Part shown: piece after piece, positions 54,856-64,000 of the stretch | How positions within the stretch are numbered: position 1 is the first letter of the stretch | How the letters are laid out: every line of letters starts with the position of its first letter | Source of the DNA: Clostridium chauvoei | GTDB taxonomy: Bacteria; Bacillota; Clostridia; Clostridiales; Clostridiaceae | Assembly: GCF_002327185.1 (NCBI RefSeq) | Contig: NZ_CP018624.1 | Span: 2,490,660 to 2,554,659, forward strand | Reading direction: 5' to 3' | Length of the DNA: 64,000 nt | Notes under the pieces: model-generated | What the model was told of the DNA's origin: nothing | The model's database searches: none | What the model saw: only the letters and a program-made list of their open reading frames with translations | Position numbers and translations under genes: made by a program

Positions 54856-56376
54856 GAGAGAATAGATAATTCTGTGTAATTATCATTTTTATTATTTTAA
54901 CATTACTGGAAATTTTCATTTCCAGTAATATTTTTTTATATTTAAGAAATACTAATAATGTTTCTTATTACCTTTTTTAGTATTTCAAAAAAATCTAATA
55001 GTATGCATATAATTTATAAAAAGTACAAGCTTTTAAGCTAATTCATCTTTTAATTGATCTTCAAATATTATTGATAGCTCCGCTAGCGTAGCACCCCAAT
55101 TATGTATAGGTTGAGTCCATTTTTCTAGTATCTCCATTGTTGCTAAGTAAACACACTTATTTAAAGATTCATCAGTTGGGAATATGACTCTAACTTTAGT
55201 GAATTTACGTATTTGACGATTAAAACCCTCTAAGATATTTGTAGTATAAATCATCTTTCTTATAGTTGGAGAGAAGTCAAAAAATGTTGAAAGGTTACTC
55301 CAATTGTTATACCAGGAATCTATTACTATTCCATATTTATCTCCCCATCTCTCCTTTAAATTATCTAGCTGTGCTAACGCAAGTTCCTCTGTTGTAGCCT
55401 TATAAACCTCCTTCAAATCTTTCATAAATGCTTTTTTATCTTTTGAAGCTATGTATTTTATTGAATTTCTTATTTGATGAACAATACATGTTTGAATATT
55501 TACTGATGGAAATACTGTTTTTATAGCTTGTGGAAGACCTTTTAATCCATCCATACAAGCAATTAAAATTTCTTTTACACCTCTATTTTTTAAATCATTG
55601 CAAATTCCTAACCAGAATTTAGCACCTTCTGCTTCATCAACCCATATACCTAAAATATCTTTATATCCTTCCATAGTGTATCCTAAGCATATATAGACAG
55701 CCTTGTTAACTATCTTTCCATTACTTCTAACTTTAAAGTACATAGCATCTAAATAAACTATTGGATATATTTTATCTAATACTCTATTTTGCCATTCGGC
55801 GGCGCTAGCAAGCACTTTATCAGTTATTTTAGATACCATCGATGGTGATATAGTTATTCCATATAAGTCTTCAATTTCAGCCTGAATATCAGATGTTGAC
55901 ATACCTTTAGCATATAAAGATATAATCTTTTTATCTAACTCAGTACACACAGTTTCATATTTTTTTATAATTTGTGGCTCAAATTCAGCATTTCTATCAC
56001 GGGGTACGTCTAGGTCGACGTCACCGAAGGAACTTCTTAAATTCTTGCGACTATAACCATTCCTGTAGTTCTTCTTAGTTTGATCAACTGCTTCTACACG
56101 TTCATATTTATTTCTTCCTAGATGTTCTTCCATTTCACCTTCTAATATATTTTCAAGGACATCTTTAACTAATCTTTGTATTAATCCGTTTTTACCCATT
56201 ACATCATCGATTGTTTTACATCTTTTAATTTCCTCATTGTAATCAAAGTTGGTATCAATTTTTCTTGTCATAATAATTCCTCCTAATTTATATAGTATAT
56301 TATTCCAAAACTTCCAACTGTTAATACAAAAAAACAGTAGATAGTTTTATTTTTACACAAAACTATCTACTGTCTC
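54856..56376 (-). mobile_element. Complete IS256-family insertion sequence, 1521 bp
   Basis: The left end reads GAGAGAATAGATAATTCTGT and the right end, on the other strand, GAGACAGTAGATAGTTTTGT; 20 of the first 24 bases agree. An 8-bp direct repeat AAATAAAT flanks the element. It holds one transposase gene, a plus-strand terminator near the left end (ACTGGAAA/TTTCCAGT with a T run, about 54905-54935) and a 15-bp hairpin at the right end (56334-56373), both of which would block read-in transcription. The insertion lies one base after the glutamine synthetase stop, at the foot of a terminator stem. Confidence 0.92.
55033..56271 (-). CDS. IS256-family transposase
   Basis: The 412-residue protein is a full-length mutator-type transposase: an N-terminal DNA-binding part, a DDE domain with Asp in VYLDAMYFKVR, Asp in ACMDGLKGLP and Glu in TNILEGFNRQIRK, and the CIVHQIRNS motif typical of the family. 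The gene is intact with AGGAGG before the ATG, so the element may still be mobile. Confidence 0.96.
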   Translation of the reverse strand: MTRKIDTNFDYNEEIKRCKTIDDVMGKNGLIQRLVKDVLENILEGEMEEHLGRNKYERVEAVDQTKKNYRNGYSRKNLRSSFGDVDLDVPRDRNAEFEPQIIKKYETVCTELDKKIISLYAKGMSTSDIQAEIEDLYGITISPSMVSKITDKVLASAAEWQNRVLDKIYPIVYLDAMYFKVRSNGKIVNKAVYICLGYTMEGYKDILGIWVDEAEGAKFWLGICNDLKNRGVKEILIACMDGLKGLPQAIKTVFPSVNIQTCIVHQIRNSIKYIASKDKKAFMKDLKEVYKATTEELALAQLDNLKERWGDKYGIVIDSWYNNWSNLSTFFDFSPTIRKMIYTTNILEGFNRQIRKFTKVRVIFPTDESLNKCVYLATMEILEKWTQPIHNWGATLAELSIIFEDQLKDELA

Positions 56377-56384
56377 AAATAAAT
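56377..56384 (+). repeat. Right target-site duplication of the insertion sequence
   Basis: AAATAAAT matches the left copy exactly and is also the outer part of the terminator stem that follows. Confidence 0.85.
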
Positions 56385-56424
56385 AGCACTAGATAAATTA
56401 AGTTTTATCTAGTGCTATTTATTT
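56377..56424. terminator. Terminator originally shared by glutamine synthetase and the SOS gene
   Basis: AAATAAATAGCACTAGATA pairs perfectly over 19 bp with TATCTAGTGCTATTTATTT. The insertion sequence now separates it from the glutamine synthetase gene, whose stop codon it once followed. Confidence 0.9.
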
Positions 56425-56701
56425 ACATCCATGCTGGTATATGTACCTTATCATTATCTATTATATGTGCATTATTAACTACTCTACTTGTATTTATTGA
56501 TTTTGTATTTATTAACTCTTCTGCTTCCTTCATGCTATTAGCTTTAAATACAAAAGTCCATCCATCTTTGTTATATTTGCCTGCACACATTAAATATTTA
56601 TCATAATCCTTTTTTATTCCGTCTCTATCTATTATTAAACTCTTAAATTCTCCAATTGTCTTATAATTTAACTTTACAAAAATACCACTATCTATTTTCA
56701 T
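56423..56701 (-). CDS. SOS-controlled small protein, unknown
   Basis: The 92-residue cytoplasmic-looking protein has an N-terminal strand-rich part (SGIFVKLNYKTIGEFKSLII), a middle with KYLMCAGKYNKDGWTFVF and a helix (NSMKEAEELINTK). I recognise no family. GGAGG stands seven bases before the ATG. Its promoter is framed by two LexA boxes, one in the -35/-10 spacer and one just after the start point, so it should be tightly repressed until DNA damage. A role in SOS (division arrest, repair or toxin) is inferred only from this control. Confidence 0.8.
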   Translation of the reverse strand: MKIDSGIFVKLNYKTIGEFKSLIIDRDGIKKDYDKYLMCAGKYNKDGWTFVFKANSMKEAEELINTKSINTSRVVNNAHIIDNDKVHIPAWM

Positions 56702-56714
56702 AATCTCCCCTCCG

Positions 56715-56726
56715 GAACATTTGTTC
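56715..56726. promoter_or_regulatory. LexA box, downstream copy
   Basis: GAAC-ATTT-GTTC matches the Gram-positive LexA/DinR half-sites and lies about +2 to +13 of the SOS gene. Confidence 0.85.
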
Positions 56727-56734
56727 TGATATTA

Positions 56735-56763
56735 ATTTTATACGAACTTCCGTTCGATGTCAA
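56735..56763 (-). promoter_or_regulatory. Promoter of the SOS-controlled gene
   Basis: TTGACA (56758-56763) and TAAAAT (56735-56740) are 17 bases apart on the minus strand; the upstream LexA box fills the spacer. Confidence 0.8.
56743..56756. promoter_or_regulatory. LexA box, perfect consensus
   Basis: CGAAC-TTCC-GTTCG is an exact match to the CGAAC-N4-GTTCG consensus and sits inside the promoter spacer. It may also affect the divergent gene at 56864. Confidence 0.9.
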
Positions 56764-56863
56764 TTAAATTCATGTATTTTTTTGTTCAAAAAAGGATTAT
56801 TTTAATAAATATAGAATTAATCATGTATGTTAAATTTTATAGAAAGGGGTTTTTAATTTATTT

Positions 56864-57481
56864 ATGAAGAAAAAATTACTAAAACCACAAAACATATCAA
56901 TAGTTATATTATCTTGTTTACTTATTTTTGTTTTTGTACTAGAAAGCATGAAAACTAAAGTACAATATGATAAAAACTCTAAAATAACTGTAAAGCAGAA
57001 TAATAATACAAGTTCAAAGAAACAGGATACGGATTCCCAAAAAAATAACGTTAGTGAAAAGAGCGATTCTAATAAAAAGAAAGATACTACAAAGAAAGAA
57101 GATTCAACTGATAAGCAAACTACTGAACAAGATGGAACTTCTCCAACTACTCAACAAGAAAATTCTACTATAGAAAATAGTTCTAGTGTTGAAAGTGGAT
57201 CTTCTTATGATGATAATACATCTAGTGATTCTTGGTCTTCTGGAGGATCTAGTAGTTCAGGAAATGAAGGACAATCACCTAGTAAACCGAAACCTACTAC
57301 ACCAGTAGTTCCTGATAATAATCCAGTTCAAAAACCTGATAATGCTCAAAAGCCTGACAATAATCCAGTTCAAAAACCTGACAATAATCAAAAGCCTGAC
57401 GATGATCAAAAACCACCATTTCTTCCATCACAACCAGATCATGATCAGGATCCTCCGTTTGTTCCAGGTGAAAATAACTAA
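56864..57481 (+). CDS. Membrane-anchored low-complexity surface protein
   Basis: The 205-residue protein has an N-terminal hydrophobic helix (about 12-28) and then no globular part: a Lys/Asp/Ser/Thr-rich stretch (about 35-105), a Ser/Gly-rich stretch (about 105-135) and a Pro-rich tail with PVQKPDN and QKPD repeats (about 140-205). It is probably anchored by its N terminus and extends through the cell wall. There is no sorting signal at the C terminus. The ribosome binding site GAAAGGGG is rather far from the ATG. The composition varies easily by repeat slippage. Confidence 0.7.
   Translation: MKKKLLKPQNISIVILSCLLIFVFVLESMKTKVQYDKNSKITVKQNNNTSSKKQDTDSQKNNVSEKSDSNKKKDTTKKEDSTDKQTTEQDGTSPTTQQENSTIENSSSVESGSSYDDNTSSDSWSSGGSSSSGNEGQSPSKPKPTTPVVPDNNPVQKPDNAQKPDNNPVQKPDNNQKPDDDQKPPFLPSQPDHDQDPPFVPGENN
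57317..57381 (+). repeat. Tandem direct repeats in the surface protein gene
   Basis: A 23-base unit starting AATAATCCAGTTC occurs at 57317-57339 and again at 57359-57381, 42 bases apart, encoding the repeated NNPVQKPDN segment. Confidence 0.85.
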
Positions 57482-57510
57482 TTTGATAGAATATTATTTT
57501 AAATAAAAAC

Positions 57511-57571
57511 AAAGTCGACAATATAAACTGCTCTCTATCTAATTGATAGGGATCAGTTAAATATTGTACCT
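57511..57571. terminator. Complex hairpin between the surface protein gene and carB
   Basis: ACAATAT...CAGTT/AATATTGT outer arms enclose an inner stem around CTATC/GATAG. It probably ends both convergent transcripts. Confidence 0.65.
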
Positions 57572-57579
57572 TCTATATT

Positions 57580-60500
57580 TTACTCTGCTATATTAAATAC
57601 TTCTAAGTCTTTCTTTTCTACATTTTCAACTTTAACTTCTGCTATAGCCTTTAATGTATCTAATGCTGTTATTACTCCAATATTTCTCTCTACAGCTGCT
57701 CTTCTTATTAAGAAGCCATCTCTCTTAGAGTCATTTCCTTTAGTTGGTGTATTTATTACTAAATCTACTTCTTTATTCTTAACAACATCTAATATATTAG
57801 GTGCATCTTCATTGAGTTTTCTTACTTCTTCTGCATCTATACCAGCTTCTCTAAGTAATTTAGCTGTTCCAGCTGTTGCTATAAACTTATAGCCTACTTC
57901 TGAAAGCATTTTAGCTATTGGTAAAAACTCTTCTTTATCATGTTTATTTATAGTAGCTAATATCTTACCTTTTTCGTTTCCTGGATACATGCTACCACCT
58001 ACAAAGCCCTTATATAAAGCTTCTTTAACATTTCTACCTACACCTAAAACTTCACCAGTAGATTTCATTTCTGGTCCTAAAGATACCTCAACCTTTGGAA
58101 GCTTTTGAGTTGAGAAAACAGGCACCTTAACTGATACTAATTCTGGCTCTTTATACACATCTACTCCATATCCTAAGTCCGTTAATTTATGCCCAAGCAT
58201 TACTTTAGTAGCTAAATCTACTATTGGAACTTTACTAACTTTACTAATGTATGGAACTGTTCTTGATGCTCTTGGATTAACTTCAATTATATATAATTCT
58301 CCTTCAAACTCTATAAATTGAATATTTATCATTCCTTTAATTCCTATAGCAACTGCTAACTTCTTAGTATAATCTAAGACTTTAGCCTTTATTTTATCAC
58401 TTATATTTTGACTTGGATACATAGTTACTGAGTCACCTGAGTGAACTCCTGCTCTTTCTAAATGCTCCATTATTCCTGGTATTAAAATATTCTCTCCATC
58501 TGATATAGCATCTACTTCTATTTCTCTACCCATTAAATATTTATCTACTAATATCGGATTCTTTTTATCTTTAACAAAAGCATTCTTTAAGTAGTATATT
58601 AATTCCTCTTCATCAAAAGTTATTTCCATACCTTGACCACCAAGTACATATGAAGGTCTTACTAATACTGGGAAGCCTAATTTTCTTGCTTCTTCTAATC
58701 CTTCTTCTACTGTCCAAACCCCTTTACCTTTTGGTCTGTCTATTCCTAATCCTTCAAGTAACTCATCAAATTTTTCTCTATCTTCAGCCATATCTATTTG
58801 ATCTGCTGTTGTTCCTAAAGTTTTTATTCCTTTTTCCTTTAAGAAATTAGCAAGCTTTATAGCTGTTTGACCACCAAATTGTAGTATAACTCCATAAGGC
58901 TTTTCTTTTTCTATTATATTTAATACATCCTCTTCAGTTAGTGGTTCAAAATATAATTTATCTGATATATTGAAGTCTGTACTTACTGTTTCTGGATTGT
59001 TGTTTACTATTATTGTTTCTATTCCCATTTTCTTTAATGCCATTACGCAATGAACTGAAGCATAATCAAATTCTATTCCTTGCCCTATTCTAATAGGACC
59101 TGAACCTATAACTATTACTTTTTTCTTATCTGAAACTTCTACTTCATCAAATTGCTCATATGTTGAATAGTAGTATGGTGATAGTGCTTCAAACTCCCCA
59201 CCACAAGTATCAACCATCTTATAAGCAGGTTTTATATTCCATATACTTCTTAATCTATAGATATCATCTGGGCTAACCTTTAACATATCTGCTATAGCTT
59301 TATCTGAGAATCCTTTTTTCTTTAAATTTAATAACCAATCTTTATCTAAATTTTCTATGTGACTTAACTTTAATCTTGTTTCTTCATGAATTATCCATTT
59401 AATTTTTTCTAAGAAGAATATATCTATTCCTGTTATTTTAGCAATACTTTCTATTCTATAATCTCTTCTAATCATTTCTGCAAGAGCAAACATTCTTTCA
59501 TCATCTGGTTTCATTACAGCTTTTTTAAGTTCTTGAATACTTAGTTCCTTAAACTTTGGATGATCTAATGAGTATTTACCTATTTCTAAACTTCTAATTC
59601 CCTTTAAGAAAGCTGACTCAAAATTAGCTCCTATAGCCATTATTTCACCTGTAGCCATCATTTTTGTTCCTAATGCTCTGTCAGCAGTAAAGAACTTATC
59701 AAAAGGCCACTTTGGAATTTTAACTACTACATAATCTAAAGTTGGTTCAAAACAAGCATATGTTTTTTGAGTAACAGCATTTTTTATTTCATCTAATCCA
59801 TAACCTAGTGAAATTTTAGCTGCAAGCTTTGCTATAGGATAACCTGTTGCTTTTGATGCAAGGGCTGATGATCTTGATACTCTTGGATTTATTTCTATAA
59901 CTGCATATTCAAATGAATTTGGATTTAAGGCAAATTGTACATTACAACCTCCCTCTATTCCAACTGCATTTATTATATTTATTGATGCAGTTCTTAACAT
60001 TTGGTATTCCTTATCTGATAAAGTTTGAGAAGGAGCTACAACTATACTATCTCCTGTGTGGATTCCTACTGGATCTATATTTTCCATGTTACACACAGTT
60101 ATACAGTTACCATACGAATCCCTCATAACTTCATACTCTACTTCCTTCCAACCCTTAACGGATTTTTCTAGAAGAACTTGACCTATAGTACTTAATTGTA
60201 AACCTGATGTTAAAATCTCTTTTAATTCATCTTCTGTTTCAGCTATTCCACCACCAGTTCCTCCTAATGTATAAGCCGGTCTAACTATTACTGGATATCC
60301 TATTTTATTAGCAAAAGCCATACCTGCTTCAAAGTCAGTAACTATTTCACTTTGTATAACAGGTTCATTTATTCTATTCATCATATCTCTAAATAGCTCT
60401 CTATCTTCACCCTCTTTAATTGATTCGATAGATGTACCTATTACTTTTACATTATATTTATCTAATATTCCATTATCATATAATTCTACAGCTAAGTTAA

Positions 60501-60786
60501 GTCCAGTTTGCCCACCCATACCTGCAAGTAAGCTATCTGGTTTTTCTTTTGCTATAACTTTTTCTAAAAACTCTATTGTTAATGGTTCTAAGTAAACTTT
60601 ATCTGCAACTTCTGCATCTGTCATTATTGTTGCTGGATTTGAATTTACTAGTACAACCTCTATTCCTTCTTCTTTTAAAGCTTGGCAAGCTTGAGTTCCT
60701 GAGTAATCAAACTCTGCTGCTTGACCTATTATAATTGGACCTGATCCTATAACTAAAACTTTCTTAATATCTTTATTTAATGGCAT
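57580..60786 (-). CDS. carB: Carbamoyl-phosphate synthase, large subunit
   Basis: The 1068-residue enzyme has the two homologous ATP-grasp halves (each opening with a VIGSGP motif: [20 protein letters not shown] and [20 protein letters not shown]), an oligomerisation domain between them and a C-terminal MGS-like allosteric domain (about 935-1068). It makes carbamoyl phosphate from bicarbonate, ATP and ammonia for pyrimidines and arginine. It follows carA by 13 bases with AGGAGG before the ATG. Expression is set by the PyrR-type leader upstream of carA, pointing to pyrimidine use. Confidence 0.98.
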   Translation of the reverse strand: MPLNKDIKKVLVIGSGPIIIGQAAEFDYSGTQACQALKEEGIEVVLVNSNPATIMTDAEVADKVYLEPLTIEFLEKVIAKEKPDSLLAGMGGQTGLNLAVELYDNGILDKYNVKVIGTSIESIKEGEDRELFRDMMNRINEPVIQSEIVTDFEAGMAFANKIGYPVIVRPAYTLGGTGGGIAETEDELKEILTSGLQLSTIGQVLLEKSVKGWKEVEYEVMRDSYGNCITVCNMENIDPVGIHTGDSIVVAPSQTLSDKEYQMLRTASINIINAVGIEGGCNVQFALNPNSFEYAVIEINPRVSRSSALASKATGYPIAKLAAKISLGYGLDEIKNAVTQKTYACFEPTLDYVVVKIPKWPFDKFFTADRALGTKMMATGEIMAIGANFESAFLKGIRSLEIGKYSLDHPKFKELSIQELKKAVMKPDDERMFALAEMIRRDYRIESIAKITGIDIFFLEKIKWIIHEETRLKLSHIENLDKDWLLNLKKKGFSDKAIADMLKVSPDDIYRLRSIWNIKPAYKMVDTCGGEFEALSPYYYSTYEQFDEVEVSDKKKVIVIGSGPIRIGQGIEFDYASVHCVMALKKMGIETIIVNNNPETVSTDFNISDKLYFEPLTEEDVLNIIEKEKPYGVILQFGGQTAIKLANFLKEKGIKTLGTTADQIDMAEDREKFDELLEGLGIDRPKGKGVWTVEEGLEEARKLGFPVLVRPSYVLGGQGMEITFDEEELIYYLKNAFVKDKKNPILVDKYLMGREIEVDAISDGENILIPGIMEHLERAGVHSGDSVTMYPSQNISDKIKAKVLDYTKKLAVAIGIKGMINIQFIEFEGELYIIEVNPRASRTVPYISKVSKVPIVDLATKVMLGHKLTDLGYGVDVYKEPELVSVKVPVFSTQKLPKVEVSLGPEMKSTGEVLGVGRNVKEALYKGFVGGSMYPGNEKGKILATINKHDKEEFLPIAKMLSEVGYKFIATAGTAKLLREAGIDAEEVRKLNEDAPNILDVVKNKEVDLVINTPTKGNDSKRDGFLIRRAAVERNIGVITALDTLKAIAEVKVENVEKKDLEVFNIAE

Positions 60787-60799
60787 ATCTAAAACCCTC

Positions 60800-61849
60800 C
60801 TATAGTGCGTAATTCATAAATTTATCAAATATATATTCACTGTCCTTTGGACCTGCTGCAGCCTCTGGATGGAATTGAACTGAGAATATTGGTAACTTTG
60901 TATGCTTCATTCCCTCTATTGTTCCATCATTTATATTTACATGAGTTGCTACAACATCTTCTGGCAATGTTTCAACCACATATCCATGATTTTGTGATGT
61001 AATATGAACTTTATTTTCTTCTAAATCCTTAACTGGATGGTTACATCCTCTATGTCCAAACTTTAACTTAGTAGTCTTTCCTCCTAAAGTTAATCCTAAC
61101 AGTTGGTGTCCTAAACATATTCCTACTATAGGTTTCTTTCCAACTATCTTTTTAATATTCTCTATTACATCTGTTAAATCTTCTGGATCTCCTGGTCCAT
61201 TTGATAAAAATACTAAGTCTGGGTTAACTGATAAAACTTCCTCAGCTGTTGCAGTCATTGGGAATACAGTTATTTTGCATCCTCTTTTTTTGAAGTTTCT
61301 TATAATATTTTGTTTTATTCCAAAATCCATTATTGCTACATGTTTTCCCTGACCTTCTATAGTATAAGTCTCTTTTGTTGATACTATGCTAACAGCTTCA
61401 TTATTAGAGAATGCCTTAACTTTTTCTTCTACTTCTTCTAAAGAATTTGCCTCTAATGATATTATGCCTTTCATTGTTCCATAGTTTCTTAAAACCTTTG
61501 TTAATGCTCTAGTGTCTATTCCTTCTAATCCAATAATTTTATTTTGTTTTAGAAAATCTTCTAATCCCATTTCACATCTAAAATTATTAGGGAAGCTACA
61601 TTTTTCTCTTACTATAAATCCTCTAACCTTTGGTGAATCTGACTCCATATCTTCTAAGTTAATTCCATAATTCCCGATTAAAGGATATGTCATTGTTACT
61701 ATTTGTCCATAATATGATGGATCTGTTAACACTTCTTGATAACCAGTCATTCCTGTTGTAAATACAACCTCTCCAACATTATCTTTTAAATATCCAAAGG
61801 CTTTCCCTTCAAATATCATTCCATTTTCTAATATAAGTTTTGCTTTCAT
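60800..61849 (-). CDS. carA: Carbamoyl-phosphate synthase, small subunit
   Basis: The 349-residue subunit has the CPSase small-chain N domain ([17 protein letters not shown]) and a class I glutamine amidotransferase domain with the nucleophile in [12 protein letters not shown] and the His-Glu pair in [12 protein letters not shown]. It supplies ammonia from glutamine to CarB. AAGGAGG precedes the ATG. It is the first gene after the attenuator leader; no pyr biosynthesis genes follow carB in this window. Confidence 0.98.
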   Translation of the reverse strand: MKAKLILENGMIFEGKAFGYLKDNVGEVVFTTGMTGYQEVLTDPSYYGQIVTMTYPLIGNYGINLEDMESDSPKVRGFIVREKCSFPNNFRCEMGLEDFLKQNKIIGLEGIDTRALTKVLRNYGTMKGIISLEANSLEEVEEKVKAFSNNEAVSIVSTKETYTIEGQGKHVAIMDFGIKQNIIRNFKKRGCKITVFPMTATAEEVLSVNPDLVFLSNGPGDPEDLTDVIENIKKIVGKKPIVGICLGHQLLGLTLGGKTTKLKFGHRGCNHPVKDLEENKVHITSQNHGYVVETLPEDVVATHVNINDGTIEGMKHTKLPIFSVQFHPEAAAGPKDSEYIFDKFMNYAL

Positions 61850-61928
61850 ACTTTAGCCTCCTTAGATTTATATAATTTACGCTAAAAATACACTTTTCTA
61901 AAACCTTACTGATTTTTATATAAAATAA

Positions 61929-62131
61929 AAGGATACCAGGGAGACGACATTAGAATCTTCTCCCTACTATCCTTATATATTTAATATCAGTATTAGAAAA
62001 CTTCCTTACTGACATAGCTATGCAATTATTGTATAATTTTTGGTATAACATAGTCACATACTCCCTTTCTGGCCTCACAGGACCAATTTAAAGTGTACTT
62101 TTTAACTTCACTTATTTTAAATTTTATCTTT
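61929..62131 (-). promoter_or_regulatory. PyrR-binding attenuator leader of carAB
   Basis: On the minus strand GGTCCTGTGAGGCCAGAAAGG (plus 62064-62084) contains the PyrR-recognised core TCCNGNGAGGC. Downstream a terminator AAGGATA..AGGGAGA/TCTCCCT..TATCCTT lies at 61929-61974, and an intervening stretch can form the antiterminator. UMP-bound PyrR should favour termination. Confidence 0.88.
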
Positions 62132-62137
62132 TATAAC

Positions 62138-62187
62138 ATTCTAGTTGATTAAATATTCTATGTCAAGAATATTTAATCAACTAGAAT
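62138..62187 (-). promoter_or_regulatory. carAB promoter embedded in a 50-bp perfect hyphenated palindrome
   Basis: Two 21-base arms at 62138-62158 and 62167-62187 are exact complements around an 8-base centre, TATGTCAA. The minus-strand -35 TTGACA occupies 62161-62166 and the -10 TAGAAT 62138-62143, with a 17-base spacer. The promoter lies entirely within the palindrome. Confidence 0.8.
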
Positions 62188-62287
62188 AAATTTACTTATT
62201 TTTTATGTATACACCGTTTATTTCTAAAATAATAACTGTTAAAATTTATTAATATTGTAATTTTTTCTTCCATAACTTAGAGTTATA

Positions 62288-62296
62288 TGGTATAAT
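62288..62296 (+). promoter_or_regulatory. Extended -10 promoter of the ABC exporter operon
   Basis: TGGTATAAT is an extended -10 element (TGN-TATAAT). No good -35 is seen 17 bases upstream. Confidence 0.5.
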
Positions 62297-62350
62297 CTAC
62301 AACATAAAACAATATATAATACCTAATAATATGAAAAAGGGGGGATTGAA

Positions 62351-63082
62351 ATGTTACAATTAAAAAATGTAACAAAAAACTTCAAGAAAACTACTGTAGT
62401 AGACAATATTTCTTTCGATGTAAATGAAGGAGAAATTGTTGGACTTCTTGGAGAAAATGGAGCTGGTAAAACAACTACTTTAAGAATGGTATCTACAATG
62501 CTACAAATTTCTAATGGCGAAATAACAGTTAATGGAATTGATGTTAAAAAGAATCCTGAAAAAGTTAGAAAAGAAATAGGAATTCTTTTTGGTGGAGATG
62601 TAGGTCTTTATGACAGACTTACAGGAAGAGAAAATATTAGGTATTTTGCTAACTTATATGGAATGAGTAAATTAGAAGCTAATAAAAGAATTGATGATCT
62701 TGCTAAAAGCTTTGGAATGGAAGATTATATAGATAAACCTGTAGGAAAATATTCTAGAGGTATGAAACAAAAAATATCAATTTCTAGATCTATAGTTCAT
62801 AACCCTTCTGTTATGCTATTTGATGAACCTACAACTGGTTTAGATGTTAGTGCTGCAAGAATAGTTCAAAGCTTTATTCTTCAATGTAAAAAAGAAAATA
62901 AAGTAATTTTATTTTCAAGCCACTCTATGAAAGAAGTTGAAAAATTATGTGATAGAGTTGTAATAATAAATAAAGGTAATCTTTTAGAAAATTCTACTAT
63001 AGAACATCTAAAAGAAAAGCATAATAATAATGATTTAGAAGAAGTATTTTTAAATCTGATTGGAGGTCATACAAATGAGTAA
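62351..63082 (+). CDS. ABC transporter ATP-binding protein, NatA-like
   Basis: The 243-residue ATPase has Walker A GENGAGKTTT, the signature YSRGMKQKISISRS, Walker B VMLFDEPTTGLD and a switch His in FSSHSMKE. Sequence and partner resemble NatA of the sodium-exporting NatAB system, though drug or peptide export is equally possible. AAAGGGGGG precedes the ATG. It overlaps the permease gene by eight bases, so the two are translationally coupled. Confidence 0.92.
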   Translation: MLQLKNVTKNFKKTTVVDNISFDVNEGEIVGLLGENGAGKTTTLRMVSTMLQISNGEITVNGIDVKKNPEKVRKEIGILFGGDVGLYDRLTGRENIRYFANLYGMSKLEANKRIDDLAKSFGMEDYIDKPVGKYSRGMKQKISISRSIVHNPSVMLFDEPTTGLDVSAARIVQSFILQCKKENKVILFSSHSMKEVEKLCDRVVIINKGNLLENSTIEHLKEKHNNNDLEEVFLNLIGGHTNE

Positions 63083-64000
63083 CTTCCTAACTGTATTAAA
63101 AAAAGAATTATTAGATATATTTAGAGATAAAAAAACTTTAGTATTTACGTTAATACTACCAATACTTTTATATCCGTTAATGTTTAAATTTATGTCTTCT
63201 TCAATGCAAAAAACTCAACAAGATGTAGAAAAAGAAATAAATATAGTTATTGATGGAGATTCTAATTCTTTAATGGCAAAAACATTAACAAGTTTAGAAA
63301 ATATTAAAACTCCTAAAGTTGAATCTCCTACGGAATCTCTAAAAAAGGGTGACATTCAGCTTATTGTAAAAATACCTGAAAACTTTGATAAAGATATATC
63401 AGAAGGTAAGCAAGCATCAATTGAATTATTAATTGATGAAGAGTCAAATAAATCTATGCTTGCAAGTAGTATGGTTAATAGTGTTTATGATACTTATAAG
63501 GAAACTATTGTACAAGCTAGATTAAATGAAAAAGGAATAGATCCATCTATACTTAAACCTTTTGATATAGAAGTTAAGTCTGGAATAAATGTAGATACTG
63601 ATAAAGTTAATGGCGTTGCCTCCATGCTTCTTACAATGATCCCTACACTAATAGTTATTTTAATGATTTCTTCTACTGTTGGTATGGCTGCTGACTTAGG
63701 TGCTGGTGAAAAAGAAAGATTTACTTTTGAACCATTACTTTCAACATCAGCTAAAAGAGATGCATTACTTTGGGGTAAGATAGCTGCTCTTTGTACTGTT
63801 TCATTTACAGCCTTAATGGCAAATTTAGTTGTAATGATTGTATCAATGCAGAAGTTTATGTCTTTTGGAACTGACGCTCTTAATTTTAAACTTACACCAT
63901 CCACTATAATTGGTATGTTAATTGTATGTGTATTACTTTTAGTTACTTTATGTTCAATGCAAATATCCGTTAGTCTTTATGCAAGATCAACTAAAGAGGC
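63075..64000 (+). CDS. ABC-2 type permease, NatB-like (cut by window end)
   Basis: The frame from ATG at 63075 stays open to the window end (about 308 residues seen). It starts MSNFLTVLKKELLDIFRDKK, has a first membrane helix (about 22-40), a large extracytoplasmic part with KGDIQLIVKIPENF, and then helices around MLLTMIPTLIVILMISSTVG with the GAGEKERFTFEPLLSTS cytoplasmic loop typical of ABC2_membrane_3/NatB permeases. GGAGG in the end of the ATPase gene serves as its ribosome binding site. The C terminus lies outside the window. Confidence 0.88.
   Translation, partial: MSNFLTVLKKELLDIFRDKKTLVFTLILPILLYPLMFKFMSSSMQKTQQDVEKEINIVIDGDSNSLMAKTLTSLENIKTPKVESPTESLKKGDIQLIVKIPENFDKDISEGKQASIELLIDEESNKSMLASSMVNSVYDTYKETIVQARLNEKGIDPSILKPFDIEVKSGINVDTDKVNGVASMLLTMIPTLIVILMISSTVGMAADLGAGEKERFTFEPLLSTSAKRDALLWGKIAALCTVSFTALMANLVVMIVSMQKFMSFGTDALNFKLTPSTIIGMLIVCVLLLVTLCSMQISVSLYARSTKE

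Noticed and set aside
54940-55032. Truncated left end of the IS256-family element near the transposase stop
   Set aside because: No inverted repeat is found here; the true left end with matching repeat and target duplication lies further out at 54856.
1-64000. CRISPR arrays, tRNA or rRNA genes, prophage modules
   Set aside because: No regularly spaced repeats, no cloverleaf or rRNA core sequences and no phage structural genes were seen on either strand.

Overview
The window is about 28-30% G+C, has Gram-positive ribosome binding sites, many TTG and GTG starts, T-box, lysine, TPP and PyrR leader RNAs, and spore genes (spmA, spmB, a csp protease fusion, cspC, sleC). This points to an endospore-forming Clostridium of the C. 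perfringens-like group (Clostridium sensu stricto). The species cannot be fixed from sequence reading alone. It looks like ordinary chromosomal backbone interrupted by one young insertion sequence.

Layout. 1-5 kb: TPP-riboswitch thiT, a small ferredoxin, an Mrp-type Fe-S carrier, then unrecognised exported or charged proteins. 5-13 kb: the conserved ksgA, rnmV, yabE-like, tatD, metG neighbourhood, with a second, divergent methionyl-tRNA synthetase and a Met T-box leader. 13-22 kb: tandem FUSC membrane proteins, two M24 aminopeptidases, a lysine-riboswitch NhaC-family transporter, an ACT regulator and a DAACS symporter. 22-29 kb: hcp with its Crp/Fnr regulator, spmAB, a MarR-MATE efflux pair with two operators, and ccpA. 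29-36 kb: ileS under an Ile T-box, a BFD-like ferredoxin, an RlmI-type methyltransferase and decayed genes. 36-42 kb: an iron-control patch (flavodoxin and DUF3793 behind a Fur box, plus a candidate Fur-controlled small RNA), comB, a radical SAM protein and a YkvI-like carrier. 42-50 kb: the germination locus csp fusion, cspC, sleC. 50-57 kb: XRE regulator, DUF3783, cyclophilin, STAS-like protein, murI, a large glutamine synthetase, a complete IS256-family element with target duplication, and an SOS-controlled orphan gene. 57-64 kb: a surface protein, carAB behind a PyrR attenuator, and the start of an ABC exporter.

How parts work together. Amino-acid supply is sensed by RNA at metG, ileS and the lysine transporter, thiamine at thiT, and pyrimidines at carAB. 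Iron appears to control flavodoxin and a neighbouring RNA from promoters of the same layout. The Csp proteases are expected to activate pro-SleC during germination.

Two intact-looking genes (tatD and an aminopeptidase P), plus one decayed membrane gene, are each broken by the loss of one base in a run of 6-7 A. This is either a sequencing artefact or a shared mutational habit. No tRNA, rRNA, CRISPR array or prophage was seen.
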